Below, in pieces: positions 27,990 to 35,408 of a stretch of DNA of 64,000 nt. The stretch's first letter is position 1, and each line of letters starts with the position of its first letter. Position numbers and translations under genes: made by a program. Origin of the DNA: Ramlibacter agri (GTDB lineage: Bacteria; Pseudomonadota; Gammaproteobacteria; Burkholderiales; Burkholderiaceae_C); NCBI RefSeq assembly GCF_012927085.1, contig NZ_JABBFX010000001.1:1116001-1180000 (forward strand). Reading direction: 5' to 3'. The notes under the pieces were generated by a model. That model searched no databases. It had not been told where the DNA came from and saw only the letters and a program-made list of their open reading frames with translations.

Positions 27990-28818
27990 GCACCAGCACC
28001 GAAGGATAGGCCGCGACGAAAGCCCAGACGAAGGTGTTGAGCCCCATGAACAGCGCGGTCGCCACATGGAACAGGCCGAAGGCCGCCAGCACCACGGCCA
28101 GCACGGCCGGCGGGCCGAACAGGAAGACGGGGAACACGGTCTCCGTCACGATCACGAACCAGCAGAAGGCGATCGGGAACCACAGGCTGGCGCTGGCCAG
28201 GCGCGCGGCCAGGTCATGCCCATAGGCCCGCGTGCCCATCACGCCCACCACGGCGCGGCCGCTGCGCCATTCGTAGGACACCAGCTTGGCGACGCCGGCC
28301 AGGAAGTACGAGATCGTCAGCTGGCCCGCCACCAGCAGGCAGCCGGCCAGGGCCAGCGCCAGGTCCTGCCATTGCAGGCCCAGCGCCGTGAGCACGCTGC
28401 CGCTGGCGACGACCTGCCCCATCTGGTCGGAGCCGTCCTCGCCCAGCCAGTTGCGCAGCTTGAACAGCCAGCCGGTGGCGACCAGGGCGAGCAGCAGGCC
28501 GATGCGCGGCCAGCCTGCCAGCGGCAGCAGCAGCGCGACGCCGCAGGCCAGCCGCACCGCCAGCAGCGCCGCCACGCCGCGCGGCCGCTGCAGCGGCGCG
28601 AGCAGCGCGCTGCGATGCACCCATTGCGGCCGCAGCGCCATCACGCGCCAGGACAGCAGGCCGTCGTCGCGGAACAGGTCGAAGCGGCTGATCCACTCCG
28701 CCGTGCACAGCACGCACCACAGGCCCAGGAGGAAGCAGGTCCAGCTCAGGCCGCGCTCGAAGGGCCCGGCCCCGAACGCGGCGAGAGCCTGTGGAAGCCC
28801 GACACGAAGGAAATCCAT
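27961..28818 (-). CDS. HTTM-domain integral membrane protein
   Basis: A 285-residue polytopic membrane protein with about six to seven hydrophobic helices. It has the HTTM layout (related to vitamin K-dependent gamma-carboxylase): an early WTCFLLGLWCVLCTAEWISRF, FDLFRDDGLLSWRV, LLALVATGWLFKLRNWLGEDGSDQ and SYFLAGVAKLVSYEWRSG. True gamma-carboxylases are longer with a lumenal domain; this protein lacks that, so carboxylation is not assured. It starts inside the upstream 181-aa gene (73-nt overlap) and converges with the 307-aa protein gene. Its role in the cluster could be membrane redox, modification or immunity; unknown. Confidence 0.75.
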   Translation of the reverse strand: MDFLRVGLPQALAAFGAGPFERGLSWTCFLLGLWCVLCTAEWISRFDLFRDDGLLSWRVMALRPQWVHRSALLAPLQRPRGVAALLAVRLACGVALLLPLAGWPRIGLLLALVATGWLFKLRNWLGEDGSDQMGQVVASGSVLTALGLQWQDLALALAGCLLVAGQLTISYFLAGVAKLVSYEWRSGRAVVGVMGTRAYGHDLAARLASASLWFPIAFCWFVIVTETVFPVFLFGPPAVLAVVLAAFGLFHVATALFMGLNTFVWAFVAAYPSVLVLNALLVRAW

Positions 28819-29291
28819 AGGCGCCTTCCGTCGCGGCCGGCGCTTTCGACCACGGCGAACTGCAGCGCGATCGCGTCCGGGCCGCACGCATGCTGCGTGC
28901 TCGCGTAGTGCAGGAGCAGCAGGTAGGGCAGCGAACACTGCACCACCTGTTCCGAAGCCGACCAGCGCCGCAGGCGCTTGATGGCCTGCATCGCGTCCTG
29001 CAGGATCTTGCGCGGCCGCTTGGCGGGGTTCCACACCAGGTCGGCGAGCCGGCGGTCCGGGAACAGGCCGACCGGCAGGCACGGCCCCAGAGTGCCGTCG
29101 CGGCGCAGTTCGCGCACGACCAGGTGGTAGTCGCGGTAGGCCGGATGCGGCGCGAAGAAGGCCCAGCTCGGAAGCAGCTTGAACGGGTCGCGCCGCGCCA
29201 CGGCCACCTGCACCGGGCTGTACTGGTAGGCCAGGGTGGCCAGCAGCCAGGCGGCGACGAGGACGCAGGCGATGACGCCGGGCGAAGGCAT
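28746..29291 (-). CDS. Membrane-anchored hypothetical protein upstream of the HTTM gene
   Basis: A 181-residue protein with one N-terminal transmembrane helix (about residues 5-24), then a soluble region with WAFFAPHPAYRDYHLVVREL and a later LRRWSASEQVVQCSLPYLLLLHYAS. Small proteins with a single helix and a WxFFxP-type motif are often found just before HTTM proteins, so the two probably work as a pair. The C-terminus overlaps the HTTM start by 73 nt in another frame. A TAA stop of the 86-aa gene lies 6 nt upstream. No catalytic motif is visible. Confidence 0.7.
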   Translation of the reverse strand: MPSPGVIACVLVAAWLLATLAYQYSPVQVAVARRDPFKLLPSWAFFAPHPAYRDYHLVVRELRRDGTLGPCLPVGLFPDRRLADLVWNPAKRPRKILQDAMQAIKRLRRWSASEQVVQCSLPYLLLLHYASTQHACGPDAIALQFAVVESAGRDGRRLWISFVSGFHRLSPRSGPGPSSAA

Positions 29292-29297
29292 CGCTGC

Positions 29298-29558
29298 TTA
29301 CCCCGCCGACCCGTCCGCGGCTAGCAGCGTGCGGCGCGCCTCCAGCAGTTCCGGCAGCGAGGGCAGGTCCAGCCAGTCCGCGGTACTGCGTGGCGGCCGT
29401 GCGCCGGCCGGCTGGCGCTGCGCGGGAGGCGGCGCGCTGCGTGCCTGCAGCGCATCCAGCATCCGGCTGGTGCGGCAAGGCGAAGCCGGTTCGCTGGACA
29501 CCTGGCCGCGTTCCATCATGGCCTCGACCCGGGCCAGCTCGCTCGCGCTCAGGTGCAC
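29298..29558 (-). CDS. 86-residue small protein, GTG start
   Basis: A short gene with a good ribosome site (GGAGGG, 6 nt before a GTG). The product has an acidic/helical N-terminus (MHLSASELARVEAMMERG), a Pro/Arg/Ala-rich middle containing one Cys (SSEPASPCRTSR), and a second short helix (LPELLEARRTLLAAD). It is the first gene of an operon with the 181-aa and HTTM genes, the stop lying 6 nt before the next ATG. It could be a second peptide substrate, or simply a small accessory protein. No family was recognised. Confidence 0.5.
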   Translation of the reverse strand: MHLSASELARVEAMMERGQVSSEPASPCRTSRMLDALQARSAPPPAQRQPAGARPPRSTADWLDLPSLPELLEARRTLLAADGSAG

Positions 29559-29630
29559 GGTGCGCCCTCCATCGGATAGGTCCGGGCGCCGAGTGTCCCT
29601 CGGCGCGGCCGCCAGCTCAAGCCCCGCGCG

Positions 29631-31148
29631 TCACAGCGTGCAGTTGCCTTCGCCGCTGGGCGGCAGGATGCCCCAGTCGAGGACCGTGCCTTCCGGGTTG
29701 ACCTGGTGCAGCCCGCGGTTGGGCGACCAGGGCAGCCGCCAGTGGCCGCGCATCCGGGCCTCGTCCAGGAAGCCGCGCAGCGCCTGCACCACCTCCGGGC
29801 CGGCGCCGGGGTCGCGGATCACGAGCGCGCCGCAGCGGCGCACGTCTTCCGCCGTCACCCAGGCGGCGCGCTGGAAGTAGCCGTCGATGACCACGGCCAT
29901 CGGCCGCGCGCTGTTGGCCACCACGTTGCCGCCCAGCCAGCTGTCGGTGACCAGGATGCGCAGCGGCGCCTTGTTGAACTGGTGCCAGGTGGCGTTGGCC
30001 ATGGCGGTCAGCTGGCGGCTCGGGAAGTTCACCCGGCTGTTGAAGTCCAGCAGGCGCAGCGCCCCCGGCGCGAGCAGCGCGCCGTAGACCAGCAGGGCGG
30101 CTTGCGCGCAGAGCGCCGCGCGCAGCACGCGCTGCGGCGGCAGCGCCGCCAGCCGGCGCCAGACGTCGATGGCGAGCCAGCCCGCGAACAGGCACAGCGT
30201 GCTGCCCCAGCGCGCTTGCAGCTCGGTGCCGGTGAACACGCTGTACATCACGATCATGACCAGGGGCGCCGCGCCGGCGCACCACAGGAAGCGGCGCGAG
30301 CCCGTGACCTCGGGGGCGGTGCCGGCAGGCGCACGGCGATGCAGCCAGAACAGCAGCAAGGCCAGCGGCGCCAGGTCCAGGCACTGTTCCAGCACGAACA
30401 GTCCCAGGCTGCGCCACCACTCCGACGCCTTCGGGGCCGCGGCGGCGACTTCGGTCGCGTAGTGCAGCGGCGCGGCGCCCGTGCCCGCCAGCCACAGCAT
30501 GTGCGGGGCGAGCAGCAGCAGCCCGCCCGCGCCCGCGACGGCCAGCCCGGCGACGTTGCGCCTGGTGCGCGCCGAAGGCTCCACCACCAGGTACAGCAGC
30601 AGGGCGGACAGCGGCAGCAGCGCGATGTACTTCACCAGCATCGCCGCGGCGGCCGCCAGGCCGAAGACGAACCAGCGCAGCCAGCTGCCGCTGCGCACGG
30701 CCAGCCAGAAGGCCAGGGCCGCGGCCACCTGGAAGGGCAGCAGCACGGTGTTGTGGTTGAAGGTGTCAGCCGAAAGGTTGTGCCAGGTCACCAGCGCCGA
30801 CAGCGCCATGGCCGCCAGCGACTGCAGCGGCGGCATGAACTCGCAGCCCAGGCGCCAGGCCAGCAGCAGCGCCACGCCGGCACAGGCCTGCGCGGCGAAG
30901 TAGGTCAGGCTCACGGAGGGACCGAAGGCACCGAGCAACGCGTGCATGATCCAGGACGGCACCGGCGGATGCTTCCAGTAGCCGGCTTCCATCGAGTAGC
31001 CCCAGAGCAGCTGCTCCGCGCTGTCCAGTGCCGGTGCATCGCGGGTGAGGGCCAGGCCGGCGCCCCAGAGAAGCGCGGCGCCCAGGGCGACCGCCAGGGC
31101 GAGCGCCCAATCGGCGGACGAGGGGCGCTTGTGAAGGTGTTGTGTCAT
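29631..31148 (-). CDS. GT39/ArnT-like membrane glycosyltransferase
   Basis: A 505-residue polytopic protein with an N-terminal helix followed by the first-loop motif TRDAPALDSAEQLLWGY and GYWKHPPVPSWIMH, typical of dolichyl/undecaprenyl-phosphate-sugar transferases (PMT_2/GT39), then about ten hydrophobic helices and a C-terminal periplasmic domain (IRDPGAGPEVVQALRGF). It would transfer a sugar from a polyprenyl-phosphate donor to lipid A, another glycolipid or protein on the periplasmic side. The ATG at 31148 is chosen over an in-frame start at 31211. It is divergent from an OmpR-type regulator gene (96-bp gap), which may control it, as envelope-modifying enzymes often are. Confidence 0.85.
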   Translation of the reverse strand: MTQHLHKRPSSADWALALAVALGAALLWGAGLALTRDAPALDSAEQLLWGYSMEAGYWKHPPVPSWIMHALLGAFGPSVSLTYFAAQACAGVALLLAWRLGCEFMPPLQSLAAMALSALVTWHNLSADTFNHNTVLLPFQVAAALAFWLAVRSGSWLRWFVFGLAAAAAMLVKYIALLPLSALLLYLVVEPSARTRRNVAGLAVAGAGGLLLLAPHMLWLAGTGAAPLHYATEVAAAAPKASEWWRSLGLFVLEQCLDLAPLALLLFWLHRRAPAGTAPEVTGSRRFLWCAGAAPLVMIVMYSVFTGTELQARWGSTLCLFAGWLAIDVWRRLAALPPQRVLRAALCAQAALLVYGALLAPGALRLLDFNSRVNFPSRQLTAMANATWHQFNKAPLRILVTDSWLGGNVVANSARPMAVVIDGYFQRAAWVTAEDVRRCGALVIRDPGAGPEVVQALRGFLDEARMRGHWRLPWSPNRGLHQVNPEGTVLDWGILPPSGEGNCTL

Positions 31149-31244
31149 GGGGATCGTTGCCTCGTACGGGCGCAGCGGATCTCCCGCTACACTAGTTACG
31201 AAACATTGCAATCACCTATCAATCCGGCCCGCGCCGGCGCCGCG

Positions 31245-31916
31245 ATGCAAATCCTCCTGGTCGAAGACGACGCCACCATCGCCCGCGAACTGGCCTGGCG
31301 CTGGCAGGCCCGGAGCTGGGGCGTGCAGGCCTGCGGCACGCTCGAAGCCGCCTGGCGCGCCGTGCAGGACTTGCAGCCGGACGTGGTGGTGCTGGACCTG
31401 CACCTGCCGGATGGCGACGGCCTGGACTGGCTGCAGCGCCTGCGCACGCAGGACCGCAACATGCCGGTGATCGCGCTGACCGCGCGCGACGGCGTCAGCG
31501 ACCGCGTCGAAGGCCTGCGCCGCGGCGCCGACGACTACCTGGTGAAGCCCTTCGCTGCCGAAGAACTCGATGCGCGCATCGAGGCGCTGGAGCGCCGCAG
31601 CGCCGCCATGCGCGGCGAGCGCATGGCTTGCGGCCGGCTGGTGCTGCTGGGCGGGGAGGGCCGCGCGCTGGTGGACGGCCGCCCGCTGGAACTGCATCCG
31701 CGCGAACTCCAGGTGCTGGGCCTGCTGCTGCGGCGCGCGCCGCGGCTGGTGGCCCGCCGCTTCCTGCTCGACGCCTTGGCGGAACGCAATGAGGAAATGG
31801 GCGACACCGCCGTCGATGTCTACGTCTCGCGCCTGCGCCGCAAGATCGCCGGCTCGGGCGCAGCCATCGTCACCGTGCGCGGCTTCGGCTACCGCATCGA
31901 GGCGGACGGCGCGTGA
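31245..31916 (+). CDS. OmpR-family response regulator
   Basis: A 223-residue regulator: receiver domain starting MQILLVEDDA with phospho-acceptor D51 (VVVLDLHLPDGDG) and LVKPFAAEEL, then a winged-helix domain ending in VDVYVSRLRRKI and VRGFGYRIE. The ATG at 31245 matches the canonical receiver start. Its stop overlaps the GTG of the sensor kinase (GTGA), so the pair is one operon. QseB/PmrA-like in general form. The divergent glycosyltransferase gene is a possible target. Confidence 0.93.
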   Translation: MQILLVEDDATIARELAWRWQARSWGVQACGTLEAAWRAVQDLQPDVVVLDLHLPDGDGLDWLQRLRTQDRNMPVIALTARDGVSDRVEGLRRGADDYLVKPFAAEELDARIEALERRSAAMRGERMACGRLVLLGGEGRALVDGRPLELHPRELQVLGLLLRRAPRLVARRFLLDALAERNEEMGDTAVDVYVSRLRRKIAGSGAAIVTVRGFGYRIEADGA

Positions 31917-33286
31917 CGCGGCCGCCCGGACGCTGGCTGCAGCGCGAGCTGCGGCGCCGGCTGATGCTGCCGGTGCTGGCCATCGTGGTGATCAGCGTCG
32001 TCGTGAGCGCCTTCAACGCGCACGCGCTGGTGGAGCGCATCTTCGACCGCTGGCTGCTCGATGCGGCGCATTCGCTCGGCTCGCAGGTGCGCTTCCAGGG
32101 CGGCCAGGCCAGCGTGCAGCTGTCGCCGCAGTCGGAATCGGTGCTGACCTACGACGTGGTCGACCGCATCTTCTACGAGGTGCTGCAGGACGGCCGGCAC
32201 GTCGCCGGCCAGCCGGGCCTGCCGCAGCTGGGGCGCAAGGCCACCCGCTACCGCCACAACTCGGAAGCCTTCGATGCCAGCTATGGCGGCATCGACGTGC
32301 GCGTCGGCCGGGTGCAGGTGCAGGGTCCGCATGGGGATTCCGCGGTGGTGCTGGTGGCCGAGACGCGGACCAAGCGCGAGCTGGCGCTGCGCGCGCAGGT
32401 GCTGGTGTTCGCGCCCGTGGCCATCCTGGCGGTGGTGGCGTGGCTGGTCGTGAGCAGCGCGGTGCGCCGCACGCTGCGGCCGCTGCGGCGCATGGCGCAG
32501 GCCTGGAACGACGGCTCGCACACTTCGCTGGAACCGATGGCCACGCAGGACGTGCCGCGCGAGCTGATGCCTTTCGCGGTGGCGCTCAACGACCTGCTGG
32601 CCCGGGTGCGCGAACTGCTGCTGCGCGAACGCCACTTCGCGGCGACCGCGGCGCACCAGCTGCGCACGCCGCTGGCCGGCTTGCAGCTGGGGCTGGCGCG
32701 CGCCGCCGCCTGCCCGGACCTGGCGAGCACGCGCGCCGCGCTGGACGAACTGGCGTCGTCGACCCAGCGCGCGGCGCGCATGGTGCAGCAGCTGCTGGCG
32801 CTCAGCCGGGTCGACCCGGCGGCGCGGGGCGCCATCGAGATGGTCGACGTCGACCTGGTGGCGCTGGCGCGCGAAGTCGGGGAGGCCTACATGGACGCGG
32901 CGCAGGCCCGCCACACGACGCTGGAGCTGGACGCCGGCGAGCAGCCGGTACACGTGCAGGGGCAGCCCAGTCTCCTGAGCGAGGCGCTGGGCAACCTGAT
33001 CGACAACGCGCTGCGCTATACGCCGCCGGGCGGCCGCGTGACGATCTCGGTGCGCCCGGAGCCGCCGGCGCTTGGCGTCGCGGATTCGGGCCCGGGCATT
33101 GCCGCCGATGAAACGGACAAGGTGTTCGACCGCTTCGTGCGCGGGCGCGGCATGACCGGCGAGGGCAGCGGCCTCGGCCTGGCCATCGTCAAGGAGATCA
33201 CGGCGCTGCACCGGGCCGAGATCGTGCTGGGCCGCTCGGAGGAACTCGGCGGCCTTGCCGTGACGCTGCGCTTCCCCGCCGCCTGA
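31913..33286 (+). CDS. Sensor histidine kinase, partner of the preceding regulator
   Basis: A 457-residue inner-membrane kinase starting at a GTG that overlaps the regulator stop. It has a membrane helix at about 17-34, a periplasmic 2CSK_N-like domain, a second helix at about 163-182, HisKA with ATAAHQLRTPLAG (H248), and a HATPase with [22 protein letters not shown] and [12 protein letters not shown]. Complete and of normal length. Stimulus unknown. Confidence 0.92.
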   Translation: MTRPPGRWLQRELRRRLMLPVLAIVVISVVVSAFNAHALVERIFDRWLLDAAHSLGSQVRFQGGQASVQLSPQSESVLTYDVVDRIFYEVLQDGRHVAGQPGLPQLGRKATRYRHNSEAFDASYGGIDVRVGRVQVQGPHGDSAVVLVAETRTKRELALRAQVLVFAPVAILAVVAWLVVSSAVRRTLRPLRRMAQAWNDGSHTSLEPMATQDVPRELMPFAVALNDLLARVRELLLRERHFAATAAHQLRTPLAGLQLGLARAAACPDLASTRAALDELASSTQRAARMVQQLLALSRVDPAARGAIEMVDVDLVALAREVGEAYMDAAQARHTTLELDAGEQPVHVQGQPSLLSEALGNLIDNALRYTPPGGRVTISVRPEPPALGVADSGPGIAADETDKVFDRFVRGRGMTGEGSGLGLAIVKEITALHRAEIVLGRSEELGGLAVTLRFPAA

Positions 33287-33293
33287 CGGCGAA

Positions 33294-33311
33294 ATTGCAC
33301 CAAGGTCCCAT
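33294..33311. promoter_or_regulatory. Palindromic operator copy A (ATTGCAC-CAAG-GTCCCAT)
   Basis: The weakest arm match of a palindrome found five times in this region (5 of 7 arm positions pair). It lies 56 bp before the ATG of the glycine-zipper lipoprotein gene. Compare the perfect copy at 38928-38945. A FixJ-like regulator is the likely ligand, by inference. Confidence 0.4.
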
Positions 33312-33367
33312 TCCGCCGCCCCCAGCCGCTTGCCAGCATGCAGCTCCCACCAAGAACGGAGGTTGCC

Positions 33368-33802
33368 ATGCTGCGCGCCCTGATTTCCCTTTCGCTCGCC
33401 CTGCTGCTGGCGGCTTGCGAGACGCCGCCCACGGCCGGCAACCCCGCGGGCGAAGCGGTGGTGCGCTTCGGCCAGATCACCAGCATCGAGGCGGTGACGA
33501 TCGAGGCCAACCAGCGGCTGGGGCTGGGCGCCGTGGCGGGCGCCGTGGTCGGCGGCTTGCTGGGCAACCAGATCGGCGGCGGCACGGGCCGGGACATCGC
33601 AACCGTGGCCGGCGCGGTGGCCGGCGGCTTCGCGGGCCAGCAGGTGCAGAACCGCTACGCCGGCCAGCCGGGCCAGCGCATCACGCTGCAGATGGACACC
33701 GGCGAGATGGTCTCGATCACCCAGCCGGCCGACGCCAACCTGCGCGTCGGCGACCGCGTGCGCATCGACGGCGCCGGCGAGGAAGCCCGCGTGCGCCGCT
33801 GA
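33368..33802 (+). CDS. Glycine-zipper outer-membrane lipoprotein
   Basis: From the ATG at 33368 (GGAGG just upstream) a 144-residue lipoprotein: lipobox LLLAAC (Cys16), then RFGQITSIEAVTIEANQRLG and a glycine-zipper 2TM segment (GAVAGAVVGGLLGNQIGGGTG, then GAVAGGFAGQQVQNRY), ending in a small beta domain with VGDRVRIDG. This is the SlyB/Pcp pattern, outer-membrane lipoproteins involved in envelope integrity and stress response. An in-frame ATG at 33338 would disturb the signal peptide. A copy of the shared palindrome lies in its upstream region, so it may belong to the local regulon. Confidence 0.9.
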   Translation: MLRALISLSLALLLAACETPPTAGNPAGEAVVRFGQITSIEAVTIEANQRLGLGAVAGAVVGGLLGNQIGGGTGRDIATVAGAVAGGFAGQQVQNRYAGQPGQRITLQMDTGEMVSITQPADANLRVGDRVRIDGAGEEARVRR

Positions 33803-33817
33803 CCCGGAGCCTGCGCC

Positions 33818-34402
33818 CTACTTGGCCGGCGTCACGCCCACCGCCACCGCCTGGTTCAGGGCGACCATCACCTGGTCGCCCGGCCGCACGTTGACGAGGT
33901 CGGTGCGGTCGTGCACCACGTATTCGCCGATCTCGCCGGCCGGGCCCTTCAGGCGCACCATCAGGTTGTCGGTGTCGACCGAGACGACCTCGGTGAGGAA
34001 GGTGATCGGCCGGCTGTAGGCAGCGGCGAGGGACACGTCCGGGCCCGAGCGCTGCGCGGCGTTGCGTTCGACCTCGTCGCGCTGTTCGTCCCCCCCGCGC
34101 CGCAGGGTCAGGACGAGCGCCGCGACGTAATCCACCTTCACGCGGTCGCCGACGTGGATATCGCCGGCATTGGCGACCTTGGGGTCGAGGCGGAAAGTGA
34201 TGTCGCCGCGCGACGACTTCAGGGTCATCAGGCGGGCCGCGGAATCGACCGCGAGGACCGTGCCGGTGGCGCTGAGGCGCATGGCGACGTTGCGGTCGCC
34301 GCCCAGGCCGAAGCCGGAGGCCCAGCGGGCGCCGGCCGCTTGCGCCGGCGATACGGTGCACGCCAACGCGACGCAGAAAACTAGCAAGCGAAGCGAAAGC
34401 AT
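33818..34402 (-). CDS. Periplasmic hypothetical protein
   Basis: A 194-residue secreted protein with a signal peptide (MLSLRLLVFCVALAC, cleavage near PAQAAG) and a strong AGGAGG ribosome site. The mature part has two similar beta-rich stretches: TGTVLAVDSAARLMTLKSSRGD with VGDRVKVDYV, and TEVVSVDTDNLMVRLKGPAGE with PGDQVMVALN. This suggests two small OB/SH3-like beta domains. No family name can be given. It is divergent from the kinase-like gene at 34503, and a palindrome copy lies between them. Confidence 0.75.
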   Translation of the reverse strand: MLSLRLLVFCVALACTVSPAQAAGARWASGFGLGGDRNVAMRLSATGTVLAVDSAARLMTLKSSRGDITFRLDPKVANAGDIHVGDRVKVDYVAALVLTLRRGGDEQRDEVERNAAQRSGPDVSLAAAYSRPITFLTEVVSVDTDNLMVRLKGPAGEIGEYVVHDRTDLVNVRPGDQVMVALNQAVAVGVTPAK

Positions 34403-34448
34403 CCTTCAACCTCCTGATTGGATCATCGCGCCGCCGACCATACGAGGA

Positions 34449-34466
34449 ATTGGCCATTGGTCCAAT
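34449..34466. promoter_or_regulatory. Palindromic operator copy B (ATTGGCC-ATTG-GTCCAAT)
   Basis: Six of seven arm positions pair. A -10-like AATACT begins at 34490, 32-33 bp from the palindrome centre, and the kinase-like gene starts at 34503, so the site would sit at about -44, a usual place for a class II activator. The resulting transcript would have almost no leader. Confidence 0.6.
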
Positions 34467-34502
34467 AGGACCGACCAGCACTCGAATCCAATACTGCCGC
34501 GC

Positions 34503-35384
34503 ATGGACTCGACGACCTTGCGGATGATGATAGCGGCAATGATCCTGGCTGCCGCCCTGGCGGCCCTGGCCTGGCTGTGGCAGCGGCTGCGCGCCGAGCG
34601 CTCGCGCTGCGCGCAGCTGCAGCGCGAGCTGGCGCACGCGACGCGCTTTGCCCTCGCGGGCCAGCTGGGTGCCGGCGTGCTGACGGAAATCGCGCAGCCG
34701 CTGGCCGCCATCCTCGGCAAGTCCGCCACCGCCGAACTGCTGCTGGCGCAGGAGGCGATCAACCGCAACGAGCTGCAGCGCCTGCTCGCCGAATTGAACC
34801 AGGAAGGCGAGCGCGCCGGCGCCATGGCGCAAAGGCTCGTGGCCTTGCTGGCGCGCCGCGATGCCGGCCCCGAGGCCTTCGACGTGCACGAGATGGTGGC
34901 CGACGCCGCGCGGGTGCTGCAGGCCGAAGCCGCGGCCCGGCGCATCGAGCTGATCCTGCAGCCCTGCGCGCTGGTGCCGCAGGTCACCTGGGACCGGCTG
35001 CAGGTGCAGCAGGTGGTGCTGCAGCTGCTTTCCAACGCGATGGATGCGATGGCGGACACGCCCGCGGCGATGCGGCGCGTGGTGGTGAGCACGCGCGACG
35101 CCGGCGCGCTCATCGAGATCCTGGTCAGCGACCGCGGCCATGGCTTCGGCGGCCGCCACACGGATGCCCTGTTCCAGCCCTGGTACACCACCAAGGCTAA
35201 CGGCCTCGGCTTGGGGCTGCCGGTGGCGCGCACGATTGTCGAAGCGCATGGCGGCGGCATCGAGGCGCGCCGGCGCCCCGGTGGCGGCGCGGTGTTCGCG
35301 GTGAAGCTGCCCCGGCAGGGCGCCATGCGGGGGCGGTCGCTGCAGGAAGACCGCGCGGTCGGCGTGCCCCTGGCCGCCTTGTGA
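34503..35384 (+). CDS. Histidine-kinase-like protein lacking the phospho-acceptor His
   Basis: A 293-residue protein with one N-terminal membrane helix (about 9-26) and no sensor domain. The HisKA-like region reads LTEIAQPLAAIL where kinases such as the one encoded at 38968 have AHELNQPLTAIL; Thr61 replaces the His. The HATPase domain looks intact: LLSNAMDAMAD (N box), SDRGHGFGG (G1) and GLGLGLPVARTIVEAHGG (G2). It may bind ATP without autophosphorylating, acting as a regulator of a neighbouring kinase, or phosphorylate nothing. Frame and base use are normal, so it is not obviously a pseudogene. Operator copy B lies just upstream. Confidence 0.82.
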   Translation: MDSTTLRMMIAAMILAAALAALAWLWQRLRAERSRCAQLQRELAHATRFALAGQLGAGVLTEIAQPLAAILGKSATAELLLAQEAINRNELQRLLAELNQEGERAGAMAQRLVALLARRDAGPEAFDVHEMVADAARVLQAEAAARRIELILQPCALVPQVTWDRLQVQQVVLQLLSNAMDAMADTPAAMRRVVVSTRDAGALIEILVSDRGHGFGGRHTDALFQPWYTTKANGLGLGLPVARTIVEAHGGGIEARRRPGGGAVFAVKLPRQGAMRGRSLQEDRAVGVPLAAL

Positions 35385-35408
35385 CGGCGGTGCACCGGTT
35401 GCCCGCGC

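Larger units (their letters stand above)
20770..29558. other. Candidate RiPP biosynthetic gene cluster
   Basis: Contiguous genes for a RiPP-type cobalamin radical SAM enzyme, a methyltransferase, a PhyH oxygenase, a possible precursor, a HExxH hydroxylase-methyltransferase fusion with a coupled unknown partner, and an HTTM operon. The enzymes would suit C-methylation, hydroxylation and O-methylation of a peptide. No transporter or peptidase gene of the usual C39/ABC type is in the block. The limits are functional guesses: the hybrid kinase on one side and a GT39-type transferase on the other are less obviously related. Confidence 0.6.

Noticed and set aside
29559..29630. GC hairpin (GCGCCGAG / CTCGGCGC) after the glycosyltransferase gene as a terminator
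   Set aside because: No T run follows on either strand, so it is not supported as an intrinsic terminator.
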